Below, in pieces: positions 16,669 to 25,060 of a stretch of DNA of 64,000 bases. The stretch's first letter is position 1; every line of letters starts with the position of its first letter. The stretch is taken from the NCBI RefSeq assembly GCF_019331795.1, contig NZ_JAHPZL010000003.1, positions 49,930-113,929 of the forward strand. Direction: 5' to 3'. The notes beneath the pieces were generated by a model. The model was not told the origin of the DNA. It made no database searches and saw only the letters and a list, made by a program, of their open reading frames with translations. A program made the translations under genes and the position numbers. This DNA comes from Austwickia sp. TVS 96-490-7B. GTDB taxonomy: Bacteria; Actinomycetota; Actinomycetes; Actinomycetales; Dermatophilaceae.

Positions 16669-18195
16669 ATGTCACGAGGAGTCGACAACGGACAGGACCC
16701 GCCGGCTGCGTTCATGCGACACCTGTCCACTGAAATCCGCTCAGCCGCGGAAGATCTCGAGCATGCTCTGACCCGGTGCGAAAGCTTGCACGATCAGTTT
16801 GTCCGCGCCGCAGAGGACAGTCGCACCTGGGGGCGGCTCGAAGAGGCGCTCACCGACGAATTACGCCACCGACGGCTGGCCATACGGTTCCTGACCGCGG
16901 CAGCGATCCCAGACTTGTTGCGCAGCGAAGCGGACACCGCCGCCATCAGATTCCCCGATCTCGCGGCGACCGGTGAACGGCTCCCACCGCTTCCTGCCGA
17001 CACCGCCCCCGCAGCGGTCGCATCGTGGTGGGATGGGCTGAGTCCTGCTGAAAAGCAGGTGGTGACTGAACGTACGACGTCCTGGTGCGGGCGCACCGAT
17101 GGGCTTCCCGCAGCGGTCCGCCACAACGCCAACCTGATCACCCTGGCTGAGGAGATTCACGCTCGTGCCGGTGGGGTCCTCGACGAAGTGGCCGCTGCTT
17201 CCGCCTCAGACGGTGGGCCCCTCCCCCGCCACACTGGCACGGATGACGCCGACGACCGAGAACGACGAGACCTGCGAGGATTGCTGAAGTTGCGGGCGCT
17301 GCTCTCCCCGTTGGGCACTGACCTGGGGGTGCCGGAATCAGTGGTCCCCGCGGAATCCCTGGCGGCTCTCGACGACATCACCACCCCCCTGGATCAGCGC
17401 GGCCTCTATCTGTTGGACGCCCGCGAGTACCCGCTGCGCACCGCGGTGGTCCTTGGCGACTTAGAGCGCGCTCACACCGTGGTGTTGCATGTTCCTGGCA
17501 CCACCACCACCGTTGACCTGCGGTTGTACCGCGAGGCGATGTGGATGTCGGCCTTACGGGACGAAGCTGGACGGATCCTCGGTGATGACCGCGGCGGCCG
17601 GGACGGCATTGCGGTAGTCGACTGGATCGGCTACCGAGCGCCGTACGACATTGCAACCCGCCGGGCGCTGGGAGAGAGCGGGATTCGGTGGATCGTCCCG
17701 GGCGAAGCCACCGACCGGACCTATGCCCGCCAGGCGGCCCCGTTGTTGGCGCGCTGCGCGCAGGGGTTGCGGGCCACGCTGGGACCTGACGTGCGTTTGG
17801 TGGCCTCTGGGCACAGTTATGGCGCGTCGGTGCTGGGATTGGCCTTGACCCAGACCGAGGTATTTGATGCGTGCATCGTGACAGGCTGCCCTGGCCTGTT
17901 TACCAGCGACATTTCGACTCTCCATGTCCCAGATGGACAGTTCTACGCGGCGGTCGCTACTGGAGACGTTGTGACCCGGCTGGGGATTTTTGGCCCGGAG
18001 GTCAACCGTCTGCCCGGGGTGCATTCTCTGGCGCCGGTGCCTCATCTGGCCGTCTATCCCGACGGGAAGGCCTGGACCAGATTCAACATGGGACACGAGT
18101 CGTATTACGACCGGGGGTCGTCGCTGTTGCACGACCTCGCAGCGGCCGTGGTCGGTGAGGACGTCCCCCACCGATGGCCGAGTTGGGCAACATGA
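16669..18195 (+). CDS. DUF1023 alpha/beta-hydrolase
   Basis: This protein has a helical N-terminal part of about 250 residues and a C-terminal alpha/beta-hydrolase fold of the actinobacterial DUF1023 type. The conserved pattern includes VVLHVPGTTTTVD, YRAPYDIA and the nucleophile elbow ASGHSYGAS. I start at ATG 16669 because GGGAG lies 6 bases upstream (508 residues); an in-frame ATG at 16633 would add 12. The DUF1023 family is common in actinobacteria, often with WXG100-like partners, but none is encoded here. Function unknown. Confidence 0.8.
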   Translation: MSRGVDNGQDPPAAFMRHLSTEIRSAAEDLEHALTRCESLHDQFVRAAEDSRTWGRLEEALTDELRHRRLAIRFLTAAAIPDLLRSEADTAAIRFPDLAATGERLPPLPADTAPAAVASWWDGLSPAEKQVVTERTTSWCGRTDGLPAAVRHNANLITLAEEIHARAGGVLDEVAAASASDGGPLPRHTGTDDADDRERRDLRGLLKLRALLSPLGTDLGVPESVVPAESLAALDDITTPLDQRGLYLLDAREYPLRTAVVLGDLERAHTVVLHVPGTTTTVDLRLYREAMWMSALRDEAGRILGDDRGGRDGIAVVDWIGYRAPYDIATRRALGESGIRWIVPGEATDRTYARQAAPLLARCAQGLRATLGPDVRLVASGHSYGASVLGLALTQTEVFDACIVTGCPGLFTSDISTLHVPDGQFYAAVATGDVVTRLGIFGPEVNRLPGVHSLAPVPHLAVYPDGKAWTRFNMGHESYYDRGSSLLHDLAAAVVGEDVPHRWPSWAT

Positions 18196-18263
18196 GTGCC
18201 ACCTCGCCCCACACCCCTCAGTAACATCACCCATATCCGACCTACCGCCGAGCAGGAGCCACC

Positions 18264-19922
18264 ATGCCGACCAGCCACGAGCGCCGTACCCACACTGCGC
18301 CGATACCTCAGGTCGGCGATTCCCACCGGCGACGGCTCGGGGTGACCGTCGCCGGGACCACCTGCGTGACCCTCGCCGCGGCTGCCGTCCTGGCGAGCCC
18401 GGCAACGGCGGCAGATGCCCCGCCCCGCGGCGAAGGCGGCACCGACAAAGCTCCCGCCGCGTGCGTGTCACGCACCGGCACGGCACAGCGTCCCCCCGGC
18501 CCCCGTTCCGATGAAAGCCTCACCGGATATGACGTCCTCCCCGTTGCGGCCCAGCAAGAAAAATTCCCGCGTCGGATCGATCTACGGGACTCCACCTCTG
18601 GCTTCAACCGGCGTTTTGAATTCACCCTTCGGGAAGGCCTGATCTACACCCGCGCCATCGGCGGCGACGGCCGCTGGCGCCATGCGGCCCTGCCTGCGTG
18701 CTTGCAGGGAGCTCTCGTCGGTATGTCGGTCAATGACGACGAACTCGTCGCCGTCGACGCTGCCGGCTGGCTCTACACCATGGACAATGCCCTGTCCTCG
18801 CCTGGCAAATGGAACTGGATGAAAGCCTGGGGCGCGCCGTTTTGGGCTGGTTCGGGCCAACGCACTCCCACCACCGATCCCGGCCGCTGGGTCCTATCGA
18901 TCCTAGGCACCCACGAGGATGTGTCATTCACTGACCGGATCGGCAATCCGCACGCGGTGGCATTCGCCAAGGTCACCCAGGTTCTTGCGCTGTCCGAAGA
19001 CGGTTCCCGCATCACATACCTCGACCCATGGCTGCCTAACGATTACTCCTATGAGGTGGGCGGCCCCATGGGCGGCAGATTCAAATCCCAAGCCATTTCC
19101 GCATCCGGCTCGACGATCTTCGTCACCAATAAGTACGGCGACATGTATACCCGCCTGTACGACTTTGATGTATCCGGCGGCGACACGGCCTTCTTCCGCT
19201 ATTCTTGGCAGGATCAGCGCGGCAAACCGTCGATCGTTGACCAGACCAAGGAAAAACTCAACCTCAAGTACGCCGCGATTCAGCTACCCGCACCTGACTG
19301 GGTCCACCAGCCAAAAATACCCGGAAAAATTACCTCACGGATCTCCATCCACTCCACGGGAGCAGGGTCACACAACCGGGAGCTTCGCGTTGAAGGCAGC
19401 GACGGCGGCCGCAAAGGCTATTGGAAGAAAGCTCTCACTGCCCCGAAATGGACGTTCGTACAGACCGATCAGCCTCTCCGGGGACGCCCCTTGCAGAACA
19501 CCCCACAGGATAATTCCACCAAAACCCTCAGCGCACCCCAGCAATACTCTTACCGAGGAGAGCTGACCCCGTCCGGATCAAAGAACACGTACGTCGCCGC
19601 TCTCCCCCATTTTGATGTCGCGCAAACGTCTCGGACTTTCTCCATCACCTCCGGGGGCACCACGGTGCCGGTGACCTTGCACAGTTATGACGCGCTGCGT
19701 ATCGCGGCCCGCGGCCCGGGTATTGATGGCAAACCCCGAACTCTCGGCGCTGCTCTGGAAGTCCCCACTGATGTCATCACCAATCTGCCCACTCAACCCC
19801 TCGTGGTTCAAGATTTCGTCAAACGCGTCATGAAAGGCAACAAAATCCGTGAGGTGAGTGTCACTGTCACCGACGCCAAGATCACCATCCCCACGATCGG
19901 GATGACCCTGGCACGGCATTGA
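18264..19922 (+). CDS. Secreted protein of unknown function (552 residues)
   Basis: The N-terminus has a basic region and a hydrophobic segment at about 26-45 followed by PATAADA, a plausible signal peptidase I site. The mature part is rich in aromatic and Gly residues with repeated short strands (for example SEDGSRITYLDPW, NKYGDMYTRLYDF), which suggests a beta-propeller or similar beta-rich exported fold. I do not recognise a named family. AGGAG lies 6 bases before the ATG. It is transcribed in the same direction as the DUF1023 gene, 68 bases downstream. Confidence 0.7.
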   Translation: MPTSHERRTHTAPIPQVGDSHRRRLGVTVAGTTCVTLAAAAVLASPATAADAPPRGEGGTDKAPAACVSRTGTAQRPPGPRSDESLTGYDVLPVAAQQEKFPRRIDLRDSTSGFNRRFEFTLREGLIYTRAIGGDGRWRHAALPACLQGALVGMSVNDDELVAVDAAGWLYTMDNALSSPGKWNWMKAWGAPFWAGSGQRTPTTDPGRWVLSILGTHEDVSFTDRIGNPHAVAFAKVTQVLALSEDGSRITYLDPWLPNDYSYEVGGPMGGRFKSQAISASGSTIFVTNKYGDMYTRLYDFDVSGGDTAFFRYSWQDQRGKPSIVDQTKEKLNLKYAAIQLPAPDWVHQPKIPGKITSRISIHSTGAGSHNRELRVEGSDGGRKGYWKKALTAPKWTFVQTDQPLRGRPLQNTPQDNSTKTLSAPQQYSYRGELTPSGSKNTYVAALPHFDVAQTSRTFSITSGGTTVPVTLHSYDALRIAARGPGIDGKPRTLGAALEVPTDVITNLPTQPLVVQDFVKRVMKGNKIREVSVTVTDAKITIPTIGMTLARH

Positions 19923-19941
19923 TTCTTATCTCGGCCACAGA

Positions 19942-20352
19942 ATGGGATGGCGACTTGATATGACCTGGCATGATCTATCCGCCGCGCCCACGGCGGTGCG
20001 ACGTACCCTCATGGAGCGCGAGCGGCTGCTGCATTTTCCCCTCCCGGAGACCACTCGCGATGCGTTTGAGGTGGGAGTCAGCGAGAACTACTGGGAAGTG
20101 GGTGCCTCCGGGGGACGTTTTGATCTGGAGACGATCTGGCAGGTCTGCGCCCGCCGCGCCCACAGCGAGGACACCCCACTCTGGGCCACTGAGGATGAAG
20201 AATGTCGCGTCCTCGCGCCAGACACCTATCTGTTGACGTACCTGCTCATCCAGGGTGAGCGGCGTACCCGACGGGTCACGATCTGGCGCGGGGCCGGACA
20301 GGATTGGGTGGCCGCCTATCACCAGGGGACTGTCGTCACCGGTCAGTGGTGA
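19942..20352 (+). CDS. NTF2-like (DUF4440-type) small protein
   Basis: This 136-residue protein resembles cystatin-like NTF2 superfamily members: an N-terminal helical region with LMERERLLHFP, then strands with TYLLTYLLIQGERRTRRVTIW and a C-terminal WVAAYHQGT. Family members are small binding proteins or enzymes with varied roles. The start could be ATG 19942 or ATG 19960; neither has a strong ribosome binding site. The 3' end overlaps the convergent sirtuin gene by 17 bases. Confidence 0.65.
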   Translation: MGWRLDMTWHDLSAAPTAVRRTLMERERLLHFPLPETTRDAFEVGVSENYWEVGASGGRFDLETIWQVCARRAHSEDTPLWATEDEECRVLAPDTYLLTYLLIQGERRTRRVTIWRGAGQDWVAAYHQGTVVTGQW

Positions 20353-21199
20353 GCTGGTCCCCTTCGACGGCGGCGAGCAGTGCGGGAAGTGCCCGGCCCG
20401 CTGGTTGCCGCCAACATACGTCGACGCCCCACGACAGCGCCGTCTCCTGCGGGTTGATCTCCACGACGGGGACACCATGACCGCGAGCAATATCTGGCAA
20501 CGACCCCGCAGGTTGCACAATGCCTGACGTGCCTACGACGAGACACAATTCCGCGGCGAGCATCGCGTCCACCGCAACATCGAATGCCCCCACTGGGAGT
20601 TGCTCGCCGAAGAGCACCACGTCGGGCCGAACATCACCGTCACAGTGTGGGCAGACTGGTGGATCCATCCGCGTCGGCACCACATGAGAGGCCGCGTCCG
20701 CCGCTGACATCGGAGGGACATCCAACGGGAACGCTGCACCGCAGTCACCACACGAAAAGGTCAACAGCGTCCCGTGCAGGTGAGCTGCCACTGCCGATCC
20801 GGCGCGTTCATGAAGGTCGTCGACATTTTGGGTGATGATGTCCACTGGGATGCGCTGGGCCCACCGCGCCAAAGCCAGATGTCCGTCGTGTGGGTGGCAG
20901 CGCCGGACTAACTGAGCCAGCCACCAATGCCATCCGAAGACGAGTTCTGGTTCTTCCGCCCACGCCTCAGCTGTGACAAGCCGGTCTGGGTCGTGCAGCT
21001 CCCACAGGCCGGTATGCGCGTCACGGAAGGTGGGGACGCCACTTTCGTCGGACATCCCAGCGCCGGTCAGCACCACGATGCGGGAGGCATGGCGCGCGTA
21101 CTCCACGACTGCGTCCGGGACAGGCACGGCCATGGCGTGGCTCATCGGCGTTGAGTCGGGTTGATTGGCCGGGGCTGGGGTTGCCGCATTCAGGGACAT
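20336..21199 (-). CDS. Sir2-family NAD-dependent protein deacylase
   Basis: The Rossmann motif GAGMSDESGVPTFRD, the QNVDDLHERAG segment and the catalytic His in HLHG define a sirtuin. Two Cys pairs, CGDCG and CPHCDG, form the structural zinc site. The enzyme removes acyl groups from lysines, using NAD+. I place the start at ATG 21199 (287 residues), and a further ATG lies about 19 codons in. The frame extends to 21307, but that would overlap the divergent MarR gene and its promoter. Confidence 0.88.
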   Translation of the reverse strand: MSLNAATPAPANQPDSTPMSHAMAVPVPDAVVEYARHASRIVVLTGAGMSDESGVPTFRDAHTGLWELHDPDRLVTAEAWAEEPELVFGWHWWLAQLVRRCHPHDGHLALARWAQRIPVDIITQNVDDLHERAGSAVAAHLHGTLLTFSCGDCGAAFPLDVPPMSAADAASHVVPTRMDPPVCPHCDGDVRPDVVLFGEQLPVGAFDVAVDAMLAAELCLVVGTSGIVQPAGSLPDIARGHGVPVVEINPQETALSWGVDVCWRQPAGRALPALLAAVEGDQLTTDR

Positions 21200-21288
21200 G
21201 TGGCCATCATGACGGGTGGTTGTGGCAACGCTGGTCGGTGGCGTTGGTGAGAGCGGGTCCCATCCGGCCCTGAATATCATGCCGCTGT

Positions 21289-21294
21289 TATAAT
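21289..21294 (+). promoter_or_regulatory. -10 element of a probably leaderless marR transcript
   Basis: A perfect TATAAT at 21289-21294 ends 6 bases before the ATG at 21301, so transcription should begin at or next to the start codon. No ribosome binding site is present, which fits leaderless translation, common in actinobacteria. I see no good -35 hexamer at the expected distance. Confidence 0.6.
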
Positions 21295-21300
21295 GGCAGC

Positions 21301-21786
21301 ATGACATCTACTCCGATGAGCTCACTCTTGAGTCCCCTCCTGCGCTCTATCGGCGCGATGGACCAGGACATCCTCGACCTGTACAAAGAACGCGGCCTAT
21401 GGCCGTTCCGGTCCTCCTGGACTCCAGTGCTCCTCACGTTGGCAGACCAGCCAGCCACCATCACCGCATTAGCTGACGCCCACGGCGTCGGCCACGCCTC
21501 GATGAGTCAACGCATCGCAGCGATGGCCAAAGAAAACCTCGTCGATTATGCGCGCGGCGCCGACGCCCGCAGCCGGGTCATCTCCCTGACGGATGCCGGT
21601 CGTGAAGCCATGAGTGTCGCTCGCGCCGAGTGGGACGCGACTGAGGCAGCAATTTCCCGTCTCGACGCAGAGACCGGCGGCCTCCTCATTGAGGCAGGTC
21701 GGCGACTGCACGCCGCCCTTGACGAGCGTGCTTTCGGCGACCGCATCCGGGACGAGTTGCCGGAGGTACGCCGCAGCCATCTGTGA
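21301..21786 (+). CDS. MarR-family transcriptional regulator
   Basis: This 161-residue regulator has a winged helix-turn-helix with recognition region ITALADAHGVGHASMSQRI near 58-76 and the wing segment ADARSRVISLTDAGREAM near 90-107, typical of MarR. MarR proteins usually repress their own and a divergent gene until a small ligand binds. The divergent neighbour is the sirtuin gene, about 100 bases away, so co-regulation is plausible but not shown. Confidence 0.88.
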   Translation: MTSTPMSSLLSPLLRSIGAMDQDILDLYKERGLWPFRSSWTPVLLTLADQPATITALADAHGVGHASMSQRIAAMAKENLVDYARGADARSRVISLTDAGREAMSVARAEWDATEAAISRLDAETGGLLIEAGRRLHAALDERAFGDRIRDELPEVRRSHL

Positions 21787-21857
21787 ACGCCCCGCATTGT
21801 GGATGACAGGCAAAAAAACACAGACGGCCGCACTGAGGAGCCTGGTGAGAGGGCATG

Positions 21858-21998
21858 TCAACGGCTCAGCTGGGCTGCGATTTCGTCCTGCTTGGGGACT
21901 CGCCCGGAGACGAGCACTTCCTCATCGACGACCAGACCAGGGGTCGACATGATCCCGTACGCCGCGATGTCGGGGTAGGCCATGACCGCACTGACTTT
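21858..21998 (-). pseudogene. C-terminal fragment of a thioredoxin-like redox protein
   Basis: The minus-strand frame ending at 21858 reads PDIAAYGIMSTPGLVVDEE followed by VPKQDEIAAQLSR. This matches the C-terminal half of small thioredoxin-fold redox-active disulfide proteins, whose N-terminal CxxC half is missing. Upstream the homology breaks near 21998, beside a transposase remnant. In other actinobacteria a gene of this type is often next to an ArsR or permease gene; no such partner remains here. Confidence 0.65.
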
Positions 21999-22012
21999 TC
22001 CCCGCCGCCTGG

Positions 22013-22084
22013 ACTAAAACCGCCGACCAAATCCTCGAAACCCTCACCAACTACTGCAAACGAATCAATAACTCACGACACTAG
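22013..22084 (+). pseudogene. 3' remnant of a transposase
   Basis: Twenty-three codons read TADQILETLTNYCKRINNSR and end at TAG 22082. This is the usual C-terminal tail of actinobacterial IS630-like transposases. Nothing upstream continues the frame, because it abuts the broken thioredoxin-like gene. It marks the left edge of the AT-rich accessory stretch. Confidence 0.5.
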
Positions 22085-22101
22085 CGCGAAAACATCAGTG
22101 A

Positions 22102-22716
22102 CTATGCTGGGATGCGGACAACTACCCAAGAGGCATCTACTTGATCTACTTTGCCCATGGCTTGATGTGAATCAGGGATAAATTTCCACCATTGCGCCCA
22201 AAGCGCCAAATACATATATTCATCTGCCCCCAGAATGACAATACTTGACGCCCCACTCGGCGAGGAATCCATAATCATGCATTCTGGACCACCTGAAAAA
22301 AACTTTGGTTTTCTTTGAGAGCAGTCAACAGCCTTACCGTCTTTCTCTGCCGGAATTCCTTTATCTGTAATTTTCTTAAAAAGATTGACAGTGGCAGCTG
22401 CAGGTGAGGGGGCCCCTATAATCCTAAGTTCGCTGATGCTTGAAGATCTTGGCCATTTTACATTTATTGGCTCTTCTTTCTTTTCGAATTCAAATTCTTT
22501 CCAGTGTGAATGAATCAAAACTGCTTCTATAGTCCCAGCCATGACACGTGGAGGGCGCGCTGGAGCCTGATGTCGTTTAACATCTTGGTATCGAACTTCA
22601 ATTGAAGAAGGTGAACTAGACACTGACCTTTGTTTTGGCGCCACCCCACATGCAGACACCATTAATAACAGTGAGACAACCATCAAAGATATTACCTGAC
22701 AATAACAACGAATCAT
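22102..22716 (-). CDS. Putative lipoprotein of unknown function
   Basis: This 204-residue product has a hydrophobic signal and a lipobox LMVSAC with Cys23, so it should be lipid-anchored at the outer face of the membrane. The mature part is lysine-richer than the chromosomal neighbours and I recognise no family. Its ATG overlaps the stop of the upstream secreted-protein frame by one base (TGATG), so the two are one transcription unit. Codon use and AT content mark it as recently acquired. Confidence 0.7.
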   Translation of the reverse strand: MIRCYCQVISLMVVSLLLMVSACGVAPKQRSVSSSPSSIEVRYQDVKRHQAPARPPRVMAGTIEAVLIHSHWKEFEFEKKEEPINVKWPRSSSISELRIIGAPSPAAATVNLFKKITDKGIPAEKDGKAVDCSQRKPKFFSGGPECMIMDSSPSGASSIVILGADEYMYLALWAQWWKFIPDSHQAMGKVDQVDASWVVVRIPA

Positions 22717-23241
22717 CAGTCACCACAACGAATTTCACTGTCATTCTGCTCGTAAGCCTGCGCACTATATGTACCGTTGGGAGTCACAATTGTTCCGAAG
22801 CCTTCAGTACGATAACGGTACAAGTCTCCATTGGTGCAGTTGACCGCTGCAGTCCAGTTGTACTGAGCGGCATCCCTACCTGTAACCTGCCGACTTGATG
22901 GCTCGTTAAGATTCTGTTTTTCCCACCCCCACCAGCGGGATCGATACATATTACCTCGCAGTGTAGAGCTGATAACAGGAACAGTATGACACGTGCTGTT
23001 CACATTCGTGTGAATTTGGTTATTTGTGTAGTAGGAAGGGTGCGGCCGATCCACTCGCACGCCGCAGCCACTAGGGTAGTTTTCAGTGTATTTGGCTCCA
23101 AATAACTCGATGCTCCGCGATCTCTTATATCCTCGCTTCACTCTGATTATCTCCAGAATCTGCTACTGCCACGGCAGGCAATGTGCATATCAATAAACCG
23201 GCCACAGCAAAACTATGCGCTGTCAAAATGAACTTCTTCAT
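22716..23241 (-). pseudogene. Secreted Cys-containing protein, split by a frameshift
   Basis: An ATG at 23241 with a GGAAAG ribosome binding site opens a signal peptide (MKKF start, hydrophobic core, cleavage after AVAVA), but that frame stops at TAA 23125. The main frame, readable as 141 codons from GTG 23141, continues to 22716 and encodes a Cys-containing exported-type domain (SGCGV, STCH, VNCTN, RCGD, with RWWGWE). The two frames differ by one base, and the break lies between about 23128 and 23162, just after the cleavage site. A single indel would join them into about 175 residues. Confidence 0.6.
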
Positions 23242-23296
23242 CGACTCTTTCCTTTCAAGTGAGGACTCATTACTGATAGTCACTGATCTATCCCAA

Positions 23297-23410
23297 AGGT
23301 GTTACTCACGAGTGATTAGACTTAGCAACCACCCACCCACTGGAGGAGCCTGCAACCTGCAGGTCTTCCTGATTTACTACAAGGTGTCGAATGCCTCGCG
23401 GATAATGCCC
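23297..23410. repeat. 114-bp IS-related miniature element
   Basis: The left end AGGTGTTACTCACGAG differs from the IS5-like terminus at 11674 in only three positions. The right end GCCTCGCGGATAATGCCC is its imperfect inverted partner. The interior does not match the IS but shares the block CACTGGAG-GCCTG-ACCTGCA-GTCTTC with the element at 24263. It is non-coding and lies between the secreted-protein gene and the conserved hypothetical gene. Confidence 0.55.
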
Positions 23411-23429
23411 TAAATGAAAGTGATTTGGC

Positions 23430-24176
23430 TCAAATATTTATCAAGTCACCATCTGAGCCAATATTAGAATTTCTGGAAACAAGGAAGCACTCCAGGCCAG
23501 CAGTTTGTAGAAGCCTTTTAGCCAAGGTTAGTGGTCCGGCAAATATGGTGGAGTCTTGGTCGATTTCAGAAGCAATAAACCACGACCTATCTTCAGCCCA
23601 CCATTGGTTAGGGCTTTGAATGCTGATTAACGAATCAAAGACATCTTCCGCATAATTATTTATTTGATGAAATTCAAATGGGATACCAAAAAAAGTACTT
23701 GCCGACATCAAGTCCTTTAAAGGTGCGCGAAAAAGCCAATACTCTCGAGATCTTTGTACCGCGACTGGGAAAGAGGATCTCCAGCTCACTGGCAAGTTGC
23801 TCCACCCGTTCCATAGCAGCATCCAACATTGAGCATTTTCCCCCGATTCTTGCATGAGAATTGCAGTCAACTCTTCAAGCTGTTCTGCAGCCAAGGAGCC
23901 TCGATTAGGTGGTTCAAAATTCTTTTTTCCTGATGCATCACCCCCAAATCTGTCAGCTAAAATATTAGAAAATTGAGCAAGTGGGTGAATGGCCCGTCCA
24001 TTAGCTTGAGAAATACTCTCCCACCTGATGCTCTGGCCATACTCATCCCGCGCGGGATGTAGAATTCTTACGAATGCCTCATACTCGCTTGGCACTAGAC
24101 CACTGACGAGTTGATGACGTGGGTTTAACTGTATCCAATCGGCGGGGTCAACCGTCGATTCTGGGATCCTGTACAT
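23430..24176 (-). CDS. Conserved actinobacterial protein of unknown function
   Basis: The product is 248 residues from ATG 24176; a TTG three codons earlier is possible. The pattern NPRHQLVSGLVPSEYEAF, ILHPARDEY, HPLAQFSNI, CWMLLWNGW, WWAEDRSWFIASEIDQDST is familiar to me from many unnamed actinobacterial proteins. There is no signal peptide or membrane helix, so it should be cytoplasmic. It is low in GC: bases 23641-23700 contain 16 G or C of 60. It is bracketed by two IS-related short elements. No function can be assigned. Confidence 0.75.
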   Translation of the reverse strand: MYRIPESTVDPADWIQLNPRHQLVSGLVPSEYEAFVRILHPARDEYGQSIRWESISQANGRAIHPLAQFSNILADRFGGDASGKKNFEPPNRGSLAAEQLEELTAILMQESGENAQCWMLLWNGWSNLPVSWRSSFPVAVQRSREYWLFRAPLKDLMSASTFFGIPFEFHQINNYAEDVFDSLISIQSPNQWWAEDRSWFIASEIDQDSTIFAGPLTLAKRLLQTAGLECFLVSRNSNIGSDGDLINI

Positions 24177-24262
24177 ACTAGTCAAAGAAATTCACATCTT
24201 CCCACATTTTCGGCCGCAGGTTTTCGGATGAGATGATTAGTGAGATATCCACATGCCATAAA

Positions 24263-24336
24263 GGGCATTATTCACGAGCGATTAGATATTGGGATGACCT
24301 TCCCACTGGAGAGCCTGTGACCTGCAAGTCTTCTCA
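24263..24336. repeat. Left part of a second IS-related miniature element
   Basis: GGGCATTATTCACGAG at 24263 matches the IS left terminus in 15 of 16 bases. The following sequence shares the CACTGGAG-GCCTG-ACCTGCA-GTCTTC block with the element at 23297. It is interrupted at 24337 by the 241-bp deleted IS copy. I could not recognise its right end after 24580. Confidence 0.5.
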
Positions 24337-24577
24337 GGGCGTTATTCACGAGGCGTTAGCGACCCACCCCCTACACTCCGGGAAACAATCGATACACACC
24401 TGTCGCCATACACATATATAAAAACATCGGCCGCTTTGAGATCATTGGGTTTCGCCACTGGCTATCGAGGCAGACTCACAGAACTCCCCGATATCATTGC
24501 CGTCATTACCCGACTCGAGCTCTATCGACTTGGCTGGTAGCCAAGAATGACCTGGAAATGCCTCGTGAATAACGCCC
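24337..24577. mobile_element. 241-bp internally deleted (MITE-like) derivative of the IS at 11674
   Basis: The first 115 bases are identical to 11674-11788 and the last 126 are identical to 12520-12645 of the complete IS. Exactly 731 internal bases, including most of the transposase gene, are missing. Both terminal inverted repeats are intact and the element is flanked by the direct repeat TCA (24334-24336 and 24578-24580). It can be moved only in trans. The complete identity implies a recent origin from the copy in this window or a sister copy. Confidence 0.9.
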
Positions 24578-24790
24578 TCAACACATATTCTTTTGCGTGA
24601 AGCATTGATCTAGACAATCTCCCGCCTTCAACCCGAGAGACTTTGAGCATCAATCTCGAAATTAGTGGCGTGCAAGATCGTCAGATACGTGCTCATGAAG
24701 TAGCAATTATTAGAAGGAAACAACGCAAGCTTGGCCCTTCATGAGATCAAGGTCCAATAAATGCAACAGTCACCAACAGGAGCCATCTTG

Positions 24791-25060
24791 ATGAGCACGC
24801 AAGAGCAAGATAACTACGATCGCGCCTCAACTGACTGTCTGGCAATATTTCTCACTCTGGGCATCATTGTCATTATTGAGAATATAACTGGTTTTATCTG
24901 GTTGAGAGTGATCGGCTTTCCCATTCTCACTGCAACGTCTTTTTTCATGACAGTTAAGGCATGGAAATCCAAGGGGCTAATGAATAAGTTAGAGACGCTC
25001 ACCATTTTGTTAATCTGCCTCATATTGCTGATCGCAAGTATGAGAATCGCACATCGATAG
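24791..25060 (+). CDS. Small membrane protein (89 residues)
   Basis: I start at ATG 24791 because AGGAG lies 8 bases upstream; an earlier in-frame ATG at 24761 lacks such a site. Three hydrophobic stretches, at about 18-35, 40-52 and 67-85, make it a probable three-span membrane protein with short polar loops. It is AT-rich and belongs to the accessory stretch. I recognise no family. The 200 bases before it, after the deleted IS, hold nothing I can support. Confidence 0.6.
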   Translation: MSTQEQDNYDRASTDCLAIFLTLGIIVIIENITGFIWLRVIGFPILTATSFFMTVKAWKSKGLMNKLETLTILLICLILLIASMRIAHR

